Below, one piece after another: positions 11,539-22,616 of a DNA stretch of 64,000 nt. Under the pieces are notes generated by a model. It searched no databases. It worked only from the letters and a program-made list of their open reading frames with translations, and was not told the DNA's origin. Within the stretch, counting starts at the first letter, position 1; the number at the start of each line of letters is the position of its first letter. Source of the DNA: Piezodorus guildinii (Eukaryota > Arthropoda > Insecta > Hemiptera > Pentatomidae); NCBI GenBank assembly GCA_023052935.1, contig CM041293.1, positions 153,883,474 to 153,947,473 of the forward strand, read 5' to 3'. The translations under genes were made by a program, and so were the position numbers.

Positions 11539-12274
11539 TGCATGATTGCTTTGAGTGACTCTCGCTAATAGTTTGCTGCAGCCTATTGCGCGATATTTCT
11601 GGAGTGTTTCTTCCTGTAGCTGTTTCATTAAACTATTTTAGTGAATAACTGATCGAGCCTATAGACATTTTGTAAATATCACTATTTCTATTGAATTATT
11701 TCTTCTATATTAATTTCCTAAATTAATACCCAGATATTTTTCGTCCAATAATTCAGCGTAATACTTTTAAAAACAAATCTAAGTAATGATGGACTTGTTT
11801 TTTGTTTTTTTCAGTTTCGTCTATTTTGATCTATCATAAAGTGTCGAAATACCTAAATTGTTCTATGAATTGAATCTGTTATAATATTGTATATACCTTG
11901 CAAACACCTTTAACTAAAACTAGTCCATGTTTCTGAGATATCCCGAAAAACCATTTCCATACTTGAAAGGTTCTGTAAATATGTTCGTGAATCCTTACAT
12001 TCCAAAACCTTCTGCTACTTATTTATTCTATAACCTTCCTCCACTATGTCTAAGGTTACCAGGTGTATGGGTGTCACCTTAATCACTTGATGACTAAATG
12101 AAAATAAAATTAAAACGTTTGATGTATTTATAAGACTTATTTTTGGAAGCCGCTGACATGACCATATTTCAGGCTGTTACATCTAGTTAAAGTGGCTCTA
12201 TCCTTTTGTTCGACTGAAACATTTCCATGGTTTTCACCTAATCCAAACCTTAAATAATAGAAAACCATCCAGTA
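11539..12274 (+). repeat. Segmental repeat F, copy 2
   Basis: Direct repeat of 5699-6462, about 5.8 kb downstream in the same orientation. Blocks in common include 'actgatcgagcctatagaca', 'cgtccaataattcagcg' and 'gccgctgacatgaccat'. It lacks the long T run of copy 1. Confidence 0.75.
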
Positions 12275-12465
12275 TAACTAAGCTCCTGAATGAATACTAG
12301 AACCTAATCAATCAATATTTATACTCCATCACAAAGAAGTGCCTCCTTTTTCTATCAGTAAAACAACCTGCTCTGTCTTCTTTCAAACATCAACTCTTAT
12401 ATTACCTACTCGAATCTCAATCTTCCATTTCATTGTAAAATATAGGTATATATATTATAAATATA

Positions 12466-12524
<59 letters not shown>

Positions 12525-12530
12525 TATATA
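12466..12530. repeat. (TA)n microsatellite
   Basis: A nearly pure TA run with small interruptions at its edges. Confidence 0.95.
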
Positions 12531-12682
12531 TAAAATTGTTGATAAATGAGTTACAATCAGACTTGGTCTCAAAAGAAATACATTTTTTATATTTCATTTC
12601 ATTTATGCTATCATAAAATATATTTTATAGCACTTAAATTGTATAAATAATGTGATTATAATTACTTGCAATAGAAGCAAAA

Positions 12683-12872
12683 CAGCTTTTCAATGGCTAG
12701 CACAACAGGCTTCTATATCCAAGGTCGCGGGTTCAAATCTGCAGGTGGCCCTAGGATTTTTAAAAATCCTTAGTCATGCCGTCCTTCAGAGTGTACGTAA
12801 CAACGCGGTTACGGGCCTGTGCGATGTAAAGTAAAGTAGGAAAATATGACGTTAAATGAATAAAAAAATAAA
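12683..12872 (+). mobile_element. tRNA-derived SINE, family C, copy 1
   Basis: The head 'caatggctagcacaacagg' resembles an A box region, and 'cgcgggttcaaatctgc' carries a B box about 35 bp later. The body has 'ggccctaggattttt' and 'gccgtccttcag', as in other copies. It ends in a short AATGAATAAAAAA tail and is shorter than the full-length copy at 58313-58602. Such SINEs are pol III transcripts mobilised by LINE machinery. Confidence 0.7.
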
Positions 12873-13242
12873 CAGTTTTTAAATGCCCTAATAAATTAGA
12901 ATATTTATGTCAATCATAATCAGTCATATCTACCCATTGAGGTAAATACAAATATTTATATTTCATGTTAGATTCCAGAAATCTTCTAAAAACTCTGTCA
13001 ATATGGATAATTGTTTTTCATCATTACTACAATAGTATATGAAACGATTAAACTAATAGCAAATTAATAAATTGTTATTATAAAAACCCTTATCCATTTC
13101 CATCCTTAAATTTTCTTGAAAACTTTACATGTAACACTCTAACATTTACCTTCATTCGGGTCTTTTTCATTTTTTTTATCTAGATATCAGTGTTTTCATA
13201 TGAACAATATCCAAATTATTTAAATATCGTTTGTATAACAAA
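12873..13242. other. AT-rich non-coding sequence
   Basis: No gene, RNA or repeat family was recognised. Confidence 0.5.
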
Positions 13243-13480
13243 ATGCTGGTCGGGCCACACACGAGTTTAATTATTTTGGCGGTTAAACTCAACTAAAGAC
13301 CTATAAAAAACACTCAAAGTTGAAATTCTTGTAAATTAAACTTAATAAACAGTTTCGTTAGAAAAACTTGATTTCGATTAAATAATATAGCCATATAAAA
13401 TTATTATGTATAATAATCAGTAATAAGTTTAAATCCTATTCAACACTTGTGCAAATATTTTTATAAGATTTTTTTTTCTA
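13243..13480 (+). mobile_element. Degenerate Helentron-like 5' fragment
   Basis: It starts with 'tgctggtcgggccacacacg', a decayed form of the family's CTGGTGCGGGCAACACACG start. It is followed by AT-rich sequence reminiscent of the family's 5' third. No 3' terminus was found. Confidence 0.35.
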
Positions 13481-14439
13481 AAATATTTAGCTTTTAGAGA
13501 AAAAGAACGTTGTTTTTTTCAATCCGTGCTCATCTTTAGCAGCTCGTATACAAATACATTCGTTATTTTTTATGTAACGACCAAACTATGCTCTAGAAAT
13601 AATTTTTATGGCAGAACAACGTTAGCTAGTATTTTACATATAGTTTAGTGAAAGTAAAAAAAAAGTTAACGTTATTTTCCATATGATTTTGTCTTTTTTA
13701 AATTATTTTACTGCTATTTCTACATGTTTACGCAGACCTATGTCTCTTCATATGCAAGATTATTTAAAAGTGTGATAAGGCCAATCATGGTAAGTTCTTT
13801 GTTAAGTCCCCAATTTACGTATTAAGCGTAATTGGATGATGTTGCACTTCCAACCACCTTTTTCCAAGCAATTACCTCCTTGAAAACTACCGCCAAATCC
13901 CACATGACCCTCCTCTTTTGATCCTTCCGTAATTACGAGGGATGGTTGACTCAGGCAACATGTGTGCTTCGGCATTTGTGTACGCTCTGAGTCATTTGCC
14001 AGGGATCAAGTAAGCTATCCCTTGGGTTAACGACTTCGGTAATGGGCTCTCGGGACCAGCGCCTTATCCGACTCCACCACTTTTACTATAATTCACACAT
14101 TTCCTTCTCTTTATTGTGGGCTATAATATTCTTATAGTGTGGGCTTTTATCATAAAGTGGGAGGTAATAGTCGGGTGTTTTTTATTAAGGTGGAATAAAA
14201 TTTTCCATTTGGCGACTGTAAAGGTGATTAGCACATTATCGTAAAAGAGGACCTTAATTATTGCCTTGGGAAAGCATAAAAAGTGCTCTAATGGTGTGTT
14301 TGATTTCATTTTATCTCTTGGCTTTTAGCGCGCGCAACCTAAGTATTAGGTTTTAATGTATGTTGTATATAGCTTACGTAAGAATCCTCCATAAACTCTG
14401 TATATTTACTCTTCAGCTAAATATTATTTATTGTAAGTA
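13481..14439. other. Unassigned sequence
   Basis: AT-rich, with a moderately GC-rich patch at about 13890-14090. That patch may be an old SINE-like insert. No pol III boxes or coding frame can be defended. Confidence 0.4.
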
Positions 14440-14579
14440 AAGAAGAAATACGTTTTAGGGTCTTATCTCCTGAGTTCAAACAACCAAGTCCCGAAAAAAG
14501 ATCTGTGTGTGTGTATATAAGTCTAGCGCGAAAACGAAAAGACGCACGAAACTAAAATTTCATATTTAATACAACTACA

Positions 14580-15419
14580 ACACTTTCCTTTCTACCTATG
14601 CTGTTGACACCTGCGTGTTATCAGTTCATAAAGATCTATTTGTTGCCTCAAATACTCTTCAAGCCCACATCAAAGACCTAGAAGTATGGTGTCAGAAGCG
14701 GAAAATAAAAATAAATTCCAACAAATCCCATCAAATAACCTTTACCCTTCGCCGTAAACCTTTGACTTCCTGCCCTAAAGCATCCTTTAATAACAATCAA
14801 CTAGTTCCTGTTGAACAGATCCGATACCTAGGACTTCTTGACAAACGCCTAACTTGTAATCCACATACACGACTAAAACGACAAGAAACTGCTCGCCGCT
14901 TTAGGCTACTTCAACACTTATTAGACAAACGGTCAAACCTGCCTCTGAACTACAAAAGGCTCATCTACATGACTATTATAAGACCAATCTGGACTTACGG
15001 AGTAGAGCTTTGGGGCTCTACTAAACCATCAAATTCTTCCCGCATCCAATCCAAAATCCATCGTAAAATCCCCAACACTCCTTACTTTGTCACGAATAAA
15101 CTTATCCAAAAAGACCCTTATGTTCCCTATGTTACTGATTTGGCCCGGACCAGGTATCCATCTCCTCATGACAAACTCCATTCTGACTCTAACCCACTAG
15201 TTTAATCCTTTCTTCCTCTTCAATTCCGGATAATCCTCCGAGGCGCCTGAAAAGGAAATGGCCCCCGGACTTTCTAGTTTAGAATATTTCTAGAGTGCTG
15301 CCACTGGGTAGTGTCTCTACATGTTTTTCATGACAGTTTTGTAGGTATATTACCATCACATTTACTAGATGTATTTTTATTTAATACAGTTGTAAATATC
15401 AATAAATATGTTTAAAAAA
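14580..15419 (+). mobile_element. 5'-truncated Jockey-clade LINE, copy J1
   Basis: Encodes the C-terminal end of a non-LTR reverse transcriptase. The frame is open through 14615-15205. The catalytic box falls at 14597-14608 and reads YAVD rather than YADD, so an essential Asp is replaced. Further on it has KIKINSNKSHQITF, RYLGLLDKRLT and TIIRPIWTYGVELWGS, the last a Jockey-clade signature. After the stop comes a 3' UTR with 'cagttgtaaatatcaataaa' and an A tail. The element is flanked by a 12-bp target duplication, AATACAACTACA, at 14568-14579 and 15420-15431. It lies inside H2. It is 840 bp against several kb for a complete element, and cannot be active. Confidence 0.92.
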
Positions 15420-15974
15420 AATACAACTACACCCCCAAGATGTTACAGAGACTATTTTAACTAAAATCGGTTGGCCTAAAGTCCAACTTTATTTTCTGAA
15501 TTTTGCTCCTTTATAACGGCTCTAACGATTTTGATTAAACTCGCTATAGTGATGTAGAATTTAATGGGCTTTAATATCATGTAGTCTAGTTTAATAGTCT
15601 AACAGGGCTTAAATGTGGATAGTTTAAATTTACTTCGTCTAAAGTACTTCAGAAGAATTACGCTTATCATCTTATTAAGATTGATAAAAAGTTGAACGAA
15701 TTACATAAAAAACTAAAATAGAAAATGTTTCATATATGTAATTTTTGGTTTTCTAGACATGAGAAAAGCAACATAGATGTTTAGTATACCGTTAGAAAGC
15801 TAAAGATTTTGGGAAAAATCTTATCTTATATACAAAGTTGCAAAAGGCAATGTAAGATGACATACAATCATTACTAATAATTATACTTAAATATTTGATA
15901 TTGCTATCTTATTTAATCTAAATCATGTTTCTAACGAAACCGAATAAAATGTTTATTTAACTTTAAAATTATTA

Positions 15975-16420
15975 ATTTTTTTTATTTATAGTAATTTACG
16001 ACTGTAGTAAAAAACGCAATGAATAAATATGCTTTATGAAGATAAGTAATGAAAATGTCTCGAGAAAGAACTACCCAATGGTAGCACTTCATTAACTATT
16101 TTAAGACAGTAAGTCCCGAGGCCACCTTCTTTTCGGTCGCCTCGGAGGTTTATCAGGGACCTCTAAGGAAGATAAATTACGGACAAGTAGGTTTGTGTGG
16201 GCAGGGAGTTTAGAATGAAAAGAGGAGTATCTATCACGGGCTATGTCTGCAACAAATGGGATGTTGAGGTTAATATGGAGGAGTAGATTTGTGACAAAAT
16301 AAGGGCATTCAGGATTTTGGGAAGGATTTTAGAATGTAAGGATTGGATGCGAGAGGAATTAGATGGTTTAGTAGAGCCCCAAAGCTCGATTACATATGTC
16401 CAAATAGGTCTGATAATTTA
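15975..16420 (-). mobile_element. 5'-truncated Jockey LINE, copy J2
   Basis: Minus-strand match to the J1 3' end. The 3' UTR with 'tacgactgtagt' lies at the left next to a T run. Then come the conserved 'gcctcggagg', 'ggattggatgcgag' and 'ccaaagctcga' blocks, which correspond to the WGSTKPSNSSRIQS region. The reading frame is broken by substitutions and stops. Confidence 0.8.
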
Positions 16421-16490
16421 TTTAATAGTTTTTAAACTGATTTAATTATTAATGATTTTGTGGCCCGAACCTGTTTTTTTTTTAATTTAT

Positions 16491-17420
16491 TTTGTTCACC
16501 TTTTCTATAATTTTTGGTTTGATCATACTATTTCTAATTTTTTGTCTGAAGATAAAATGGATTCAGAACGAGAGACTCCGTATGCCTATTCATTTAGCAT
16601 CAAAGGTTATTGACAAAAAATGTATTATGTTTAATAATTAAGTACGGAATGGTATTTCAAACACCATATATTGTAATAAGTGTTGAATCGTTGCGAGCTT
16701 CTACTGTAATCTGCAATGCGGGCCGTCTGGTGCATCCTACTGCTTGGAATTGTTGATTGCAATTACAGTTATATTAGCACAGCTTATATTTGTCCGAATT
16801 ACTCATTAATTATCTCTAATACAACGATATGCGATTTATAAATTATTTAATAATGTACCTTTGAGTTCTGATTTCAGTCACTTACATTATATCAAGAGGA
16901 AATGGTATTTTCATGTTATGGAAAATTAAGTAATTTTCTTATTGTCATTTCTTCACTTTTTTTAAAGGTGCTTGAACGCTGGCAGAAATTCCTATACATA
17001 ATATTATTAACATTCTCAACATTATACTGGGAAAAATCAACCAAAAAAAAGATCTTAATACTTTGTATTTTACGAGCTATACTTTACAAAGTCATTCATT
17101 GTTAATTATTCCTAAACAGAAAGTTACTTTTAAACTAATAACCCACAATATTGTATTTAGTCCTATATCTTGCTTTCGTCTTAAGGAAAGAATTTTTTGT
17201 TTGTTTACAAATAGCTGTGAAATTATACTATCGAAAGACAGATACGGGCCTTTATTCCATGGTGCGTAAAATGGTGTGGAAATTTTCAATTCTAAGGATG
17301 TAAATTAAGATTTTTTTTTCACTTTTTTTACTACCACTTATTTATTTCTCACTCTACTCTTATCCTTACCTTATTTTGTTATATGCCAGTCCCCTCACAA
17401 ATGATTGTCGGTTTTATAAT
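16491..17420. other. AT-rich non-coding sequence
   Basis: Three short overlapping frames on both strands around 16902-17289 have no family features and AT-driven composition. No repeat was recognised. Confidence 0.5.
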
Positions 17421-17658
17421 AATAATAGGCTTACCGAACCCGAAGGTTCGATGCCGATACCACCAAACTTCGCCTGCACAGACTCGTCCAATGTTCGCCG
17501 GTCAAGCCCAAGCCCCCGAGATCAGCCTTAATGCAATCCTCCCATCGATGCTTCGGCCTACCTTTCGGACGTCTACCAGTCGGATCAGCGAAAACCAACT
17601 TTCTCGGAATCCGTTCCTCACCGAGCCCAACAACTTTACGCGCCCAAAGTCGGTTTTA
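17421..17658 (-). pseudogene. RTE-clade LINE 3' end, copy 1
   Basis: The minus strand encodes the C-terminal tail of an RTE-type polyprotein: VVGLGEERIPRKLVF, then GRRPKGRPKHRWEDC, then a GEHWTSLCRRSL block. The pattern G-R-x-x-x-G-R-P-x-x-R-W-x-D is typical of RTE/BovB-like C-termini. The 3' end is a short ATT-repeat tail at the left ('aataataata' on the plus strand). A related fragment is at 28315-28548. Only the last tenth or so of an element is present. Confidence 0.75.
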
Positions 17659-18363
17659 TAGAATAGAAAAAAAAAATTATTCCGGGGCTAGGTCCCCTAA
17701 GAATAACAGTTATGTACAATGAAAACATATAATGTGTCTGGCCAATAGACAAAATAAACATGATTTATTATTATTTACAGTGGTAAAATATGGGAAAAAA
17801 AAAACTACTAAAACAAATTACTAACAACAAAATTTAGAGAAACAAGAATATATCTTCTAAATTTTGTCTTCTGAAAAAAATAAAATCTTATTTTAACAAA
17901 ATTAAATTAAAATTAGGGTAGGAAACAGTAATCATCATTCATTCAATATAGATTTCTAGATAGAATTGACATATCACATTTGCTGATCGTCTATTTGGGA
18001 TGACAGAAGGTATAGGAAAAGTTGGGATTTGAATGAGGATGGCAGCATGGCGGACATGGGTTGGTAGAGTATTCCAGAGTGTATTAGAGCGAACAATAAA
18101 GGAACGATCAAAAGTTTTGGTTCTGTGGATAAGAACGTAAAGGTCAGAATTTTGCGATCTAGTTTCAAGGACTGAGGATTTGTATTGATGGAGACTGTGG
18201 ATGTAGGAAGGATGCTGGGAGTTGATAGTTTGGTATAGGTATGATCCAAGGAAATATTGTGTGGGTAACATGAGGTCTCCTTGAAGTGCCGAAAACAAAT
18301 CTTTAAAAAATGTTCATAATACGCCTTTGTCTGTCTCAAAAGCAGCCGGGAGGCCGCCATACA
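17659..18363 (-). pseudogene. Non-LTR retrotransposon 3' end (CR1/L2-like C-terminus), copy 1
   Basis: Two overlapping minus-strand frames (17939-18298 and 17974-18360) together show a decayed reverse-transcriptase C-terminus. Near the end is SFIVRSNTLWNTLPTHVR, the Ser-x-x-x-R-x-x-x-x-W-N-x-L-P signature of many non-LTR elements. The frame shifts once. The 3' UTR extends left to a 'tttttttttctattctat' tail. The same 3' UTR block ('atgtgtctggcc') recurs near 45417. Confidence 0.7.
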
Positions 18364-18680
18364 CCACTCAACAATATTATATTACATCAATTTAAAATTG
18401 TTCATTATATTATAAATCGTTGATTATACTTTTTGATTTTACTGTCATTTCTACACTTATACAGTATTATATACCACATTAAATTTAATTCTTAACTTAT
18501 ATTTATTGTTTAGTTCGTTATCATAATCTTCATTATCTTTAATTTATCACCATCATTATTTTATTTTAATAACGTCATTATCATGTTATATCATAGTCCT
18601 GATGAATGCCTACAATTTAGTTCAAAACGTCGACACACAAAATGTAATATTTGTTTTTTTATTAGTGTGATCGTTCTGAT
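18364..18680 (+). repeat. HHL repeat, copy 2
   Basis: AT-rich lead with repeated 'actgtcat' and 'catcattattttatt' blocks, as in the 32468-32986 copy. The decayed core 'cctgatgaatgcctac' then 'caaaacgtcgacacac' lies at 18599-18640. The GAAAC box reads CAAAAC, so any hammerhead core is broken. Confidence 0.5.
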
Positions 18681-18749
18681 ACAACGTGAACAACCTCTAA
18701 ATCGTATTTTAGAATGTAGTTTATCATCTAAGCACACGGTTGGTATAAG

Positions 18750-18975
18750 ATACAGGGGCAATGGCTAGCATGCAGCCTTCTAAGCCCTAGGTAGAGGGTT
18801 CAAGCAAGGCAGATGGTACTAGGATTTTTAATAGGAGTAAAAGATAAAATGGTGATACCTGGCTTGTCCGATCCTTATCCTAACGAAACCTGAATAGGCA
18901 AAATTTAGGACTACCACTGTAGCTTTGTCAAATTAGCCACACTAGTGTTAACAGACATTAGATGAATAAACAAAA
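18750..18975 (+). mobile_element. tRNA-derived SINE, family C, copy 2
   Basis: Head with 'ggcaatggctagcatgc', decayed B box 'gagggttcaagcaaggc', then 'ggtactaggattttta', 'tccttatcctaacgaaacc' and 'ggactaccactgtagc'. It ends in an A-rich tail 'gatgaataaacaaaaaaaaa'. Confidence 0.7.
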
Positions 18976-19589
18976 AAAAAATACTAATCACTATTATAAA
19001 GAGTTCTTTCTAAGTTGATGTTGAATCGGTAGTTCACCAGCCCTATTATCCTATACATGCTTCAAAGCAAATAACAGTGGGAAACAAATGAACCCTGAGA
19101 TTATATAATACAGCGGTTATGGAGGTTTTTAATGCGAGGACTGTGAGATAGAATCTAGGTCGGACGAAGGTATAACGACCTGTCTAATTCTATGTTATTA
19201 TCCAGTTAGCAGGGAACCAAACATGAAATTACTCCGCAGGGACCCATCTTAAGCCCTCTCCTCCACCATTTCCAGGGATTTTCCAGTAATTGTCACCACT
19301 TAGCCTTCTTTTATACCTTTCTCCCTACGAAGTTAAGACATAGGCTTCTTCATAAGACCTGTTTTATTGTTAGATGCAGATTTTACATGAGATTTCATTT
19401 TTTACGTAGACTAACTTAACGTATGTAAAGTTCAACTAGGTACATATTTTCTTTATCTACGAAAAATAAATAATGAATAATACATTTATATTATGAGTTT
19501 TATTATAAGAACGCGGGTTGGTCCAATTTTATCAAAAAGTTCCTTTGTATGTTTGTCACATTATACTACTATTGCTAATCGCACGATGC
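18976..19589. other. Unassigned sequence
   Basis: AT-rich with a mid-GC patch at 19060-19330. No coding frame or known repeat was recognised. Confidence 0.4.
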
Positions 19590-19748
19590 TTCAGTGTGAG
19601 TCCTAAATTCTGCCTATCAGGTTCAATTGGGATAAATGTCTTTAATGAGGACCTGATATACAGGCTCGGACAACCAGGTTACTTCCCTTACGAAGGACAT
19701 TATAGCAATGGAATTTTTACTTCTGTAGAAATATCCCAGAGCCAATGA
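19590..19748 (-). mobile_element. tRNA-derived SINE, family C, partial
   Basis: Minus-strand body of family C: 'gtgagtcctaaattctgcc', 'aggacctgatatacaggctc', 'tacgaaggacattat'. The head and tail are missing. Confidence 0.6.
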
Positions 19749-19884
19749 AAAAGTTACTACTATATTGCAAGCTTATAACTTTCTTAAATTCTGTGATTTC
19801 AGTTTCGTGTGAAATGTTTCCATTTTAAACTCGACTTTTGGTAGAATCGACTTACTACAAACACCAAGACCATTTTATGAGGAT

Positions 19885-21300
19885 AGGTTAAAAAAACGCT
19901 GCAAATAATTACACAATAGTTTATAATTTCCAAATAACTATATTAGGTTTTTTTTTTTTTTTATTATTTATTTATTGAAATTTACAACTGTAATTTATAT
20001 TACAATAAGTAAATATGCTAAAAGAAAAATCACATGAGACAGATTGTAGAGGAGCAACCCAATGGAAGCACTCCAGTAACTATTTTAAACAAGAAGGTAT
20101 CGAGGCCATCTTCTTTTCAGACTCCTCGGAGGATTATCAGGAATCGAAGAGGAAGCAAGGGTTGAAACTAGTGGGTTGGGGTGGGAATGGAGTTTGTCAT
20201 AGAAGGATTGATATCTAGTTCGGGCCAAATCAGTAACATATGGAACATTTAGGTCTTTATGGATGATTTTATTTGTGACAAAGTAAGGAGCGTTGAGGAT
20301 TTTACGAAGGATTTTGGATTGTAAGGATTGGATACGAGAAGAGTTCGATGGTTTAGTCGAGCCCTAAAGCTCAACTCCGTAAGTCCATATAGGCCTGATG
20401 ATAGTCATGTAGAGGAGTCTTTTGTAGTTAAGTGGGAGGTTAGAGCGTTTGTCAAGTAAGTGCTCAAGTAATCGAAATCGGCGAGCAGTTTCTTGTCGTT
20501 TCAGTCTTGTGTGTGGATTCCATGTGAGACGTTTGTCAAGGAGGAGACCTAGGTAGCGGATCTGTTCAGCCGGGACAAGTGGAATATTATTAAAGGATAC
20601 TGTAGGACAGGATGGCATTGGTTTACGACGGAGGGTAAAGGTAATTTGGTGGAATTTGTCTGAATTTATTTTCATTCTCCAATTCTGAAACCATATCTGG
20701 AGGTCTCTTATGTGCTATATTAGGGTATAACTAATTATATAGTTTTTCATATTTTCGATTTTTCTCTATTTTTAATAATAACCGTGTTTTTGTGGAATAA
20801 AATCTACTATAATTTGTGACTTGAATATATAGATTAACTTTTTTTTGTTTGTTTTCTGTTTATCGCGCTTTACTGATTCTAAAACTTTCTACATATTTTT
20901 CTCTATCTTCAAAAATAACTGAGTTAAGGGCGTATTTAAGGGTAAAATTTCAATTTTGTTCTTTTCTTCTTTCTTTTTTTAAATTATTATTCTCGGTTTT
21001 TTTGTTAAAAAACACCAATCAAATTTGTCCCTATCTTCGATAATAACTGAGTTATTGATTTAAATCCCTTTTAATCGGCCACCATTTAATAAATAGTCAG
21101 CTGATATCAACGTCTAGGTTTTAAGATCATCGACGGTTGACAAACAGATTTTTCATTTATTTGATATTCGGATTCCTCGTATCTTGAAACGTAAGCACTT
21201 TTATTTATTATTATTTTTTTTTTTTTTTGTCTATTCCAAAGGTTCATTATAGAAACTAATAAACCAATAACATCCAAACGTATATTCACATCTGTAATAT
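19885..21300 (+). repeat. Dispersed repeat D, copy 2, split by Jockey J3
   Basis: It matches 1685-2990 on both sides of J3: 'cgctgcaaataattacac' before, 'ctataatttgtgacttga', 'tactgattctaaaac' and 'cttgaaacgtaag' after. Two of the internal degenerate tandem units are visible at about 20870-20945 and 21000-21065. Confidence 0.55.
19948..20714 (-). mobile_element. 5'-truncated Jockey LINE, copy J3
   Basis: The minus-strand frame at 20364-20675 is open through KINSDKFHQITFTLRR, EQIRYLGLLLDKRLTWNPH and YMTIIRPIWTYGVEL. It is then broken by a stop (WGS is lost) in the region toward the 3' UTR. A 10-bp target duplication, CTATATTAGG, lies at 19938-19947 and 20715-20724. The 3' T run (A tail on the minus strand) is at 19949-19962. 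The catalytic YADD region is not included. Confidence 0.9.
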
Positions 21301-21305
21301 AAAAA

Positions 21306-22045
21306 ACTGGTGCGGGTAACACACGACTTTCACTTACCTCCGTTTTTAAAATCGATTAAAGAATTTTTAAGTACAGTAAGAGATCAAAATGAGTGAAACC
21401 ATTAAATAATTAATTAAATAGAATTTATAATCTAAAATAATCAGATAGTTCTATCGGGTTTTCATCACTTTAACTTTGCATTAAACTTTTTTTTTCAGTT
21501 TTCTCATCAGTTGTTTTTTAAATTCGCACAACTTACATACGTAGCTGTCATTTATCAATGCTAACAAGATAATTCGGTTATTTATATAGAATCTACAAAA
21601 TTAAAGGTACTTTAGAGGAACAAAATTTAAAATATCGGCATTTAAGCCCTGTCACACCATTTTAATCAGAATAAAAACTACATGATATTGAAATCTATTA
21701 AATTTTACATCGATATAGCGAGTTTAATCAAAATCGTCGGAATCGTTTTCGATAATATCGAAAAAAGGTGCGAAATGCATAGTATAAAGTGCCTCTTCTG
21801 GGAAGCTAATTTTAATGAAAAAGGTTTTGTTACGTCTCGGACGTATATTTGTCCTAAATATGAAATTTCAGTTTCATAGGACTTACCGTTTCCGCCCGGG
21901 AGTTACCACACACACAAACACAGACCTTTTTACGAGACTTGGTTATTTAGACTCAGGGACCCTAAAATGTGTATTGCCGTTGAAAACTGGAATTCGAAAA
22001 TTTTCACGATCGCAATACTTTCCCTTACTAATAGTAAGTGAAAGT
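21306..22045 (+). mobile_element. Helentron/DINE-like element H3, both termini present
   Basis: About 740 bp. The 5' end is CTGGTGCGGGTAACACACG followed by ACTTTCACTTACC. The 3' end is a short hairpin 'ttactaatagtaa' running into GTAAGTGAAAGT. The inverted repeat is asymmetric: its 5' copy is about 20 bp inside, its 3' copy is at the very end. Near the 3' side lies 'cgcccgggag' and a short CA run. These features fit DINE-1/HINE-type non-autonomous Helentrons, though a conserved insertion dinucleotide is not proven here. There is no ORF of its own. Confidence 0.7.
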
Positions 22046-22616
22046 AAAAAGATTTCAAAGAATCTTTTTTTTTTTTTTTTCTCTCTTGATCTGAAAAATG
22101 TGGTCCTGTACAAATGTTTTGTAAATTTACAAATGTAAAGTATAGGCGCGGATGATATTTCTCTTCGCGTGTCTTAGCTTCCATGTCCCGCTGATATTAA
22201 AATCAGGTAGGAAAAAATATTTCATTTTAGTTAAAAAAATGGAAGAAGGAGAAAGAAATGAGTGGCATACGGAAAAGTGGGGGGATTTATTGCTTTTAAT
22301 TAATTCCACAAGTGATGGCGATGTTATCTCAATTAAAGCTACCGTGGTCCCCTATCTATTTCAATTAATTATTCTTGGTCCCCCATCCCTCCATGCTGGG
22401 GGAATTCTTTTTATTTTTTTTATTTTATCTTAGGAAAAAATATTAAAATAATATTCGGGAGATTATATTTTAAGCAGGTTTATTAGCTTCGTGTTGTTGT
22501 TACTAATGCTATGCTACTGCTTGTCTTTTCTTTTCATGGTTAAATAAATATATAAATATTAATCTTTTGTGTGTTTGTGTGTCTTTTTCTCTTTTGTTTA
22601 AAAAAAAGAAATCTTC
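22046..22616. other. AT-rich non-coding sequence
   Basis: Several short frames overlap on both strands, none with recognisable content. No repeat family was found. Confidence 0.45.

Larger units (their letters stand above)
14440..16490 (-). mobile_element. Helentron-like element H2, split by two Jockey insertions
   Basis: Family blocks run in minus orientation: 'gaaatacgttttaggg', a GT run at 14504-14513, 'gcgaaaacgaaaag' and 'catatttaatacaact'. After the first insertion they resume with 'tgttacagag' and 'gggctttaatatcatg'. The sequence continues to about 15974, is cut by the second Jockey segment, and the decayed 5' end ('gtggcccgaacctg') appears near 16465-16490. Removing both insertions gives one element of ordinary block order. 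Confidence 0.65.

Noticed and set aside
5699..12274. A complete LTR retrotransposon between the two 750-bp direct repeats
   Set aside because: No gag, protease, reverse transcriptase or integrase frames, no clear TG/CA ends, and the interior holds an unrelated mariner and microsatellites. Kept only as a hypothesis.
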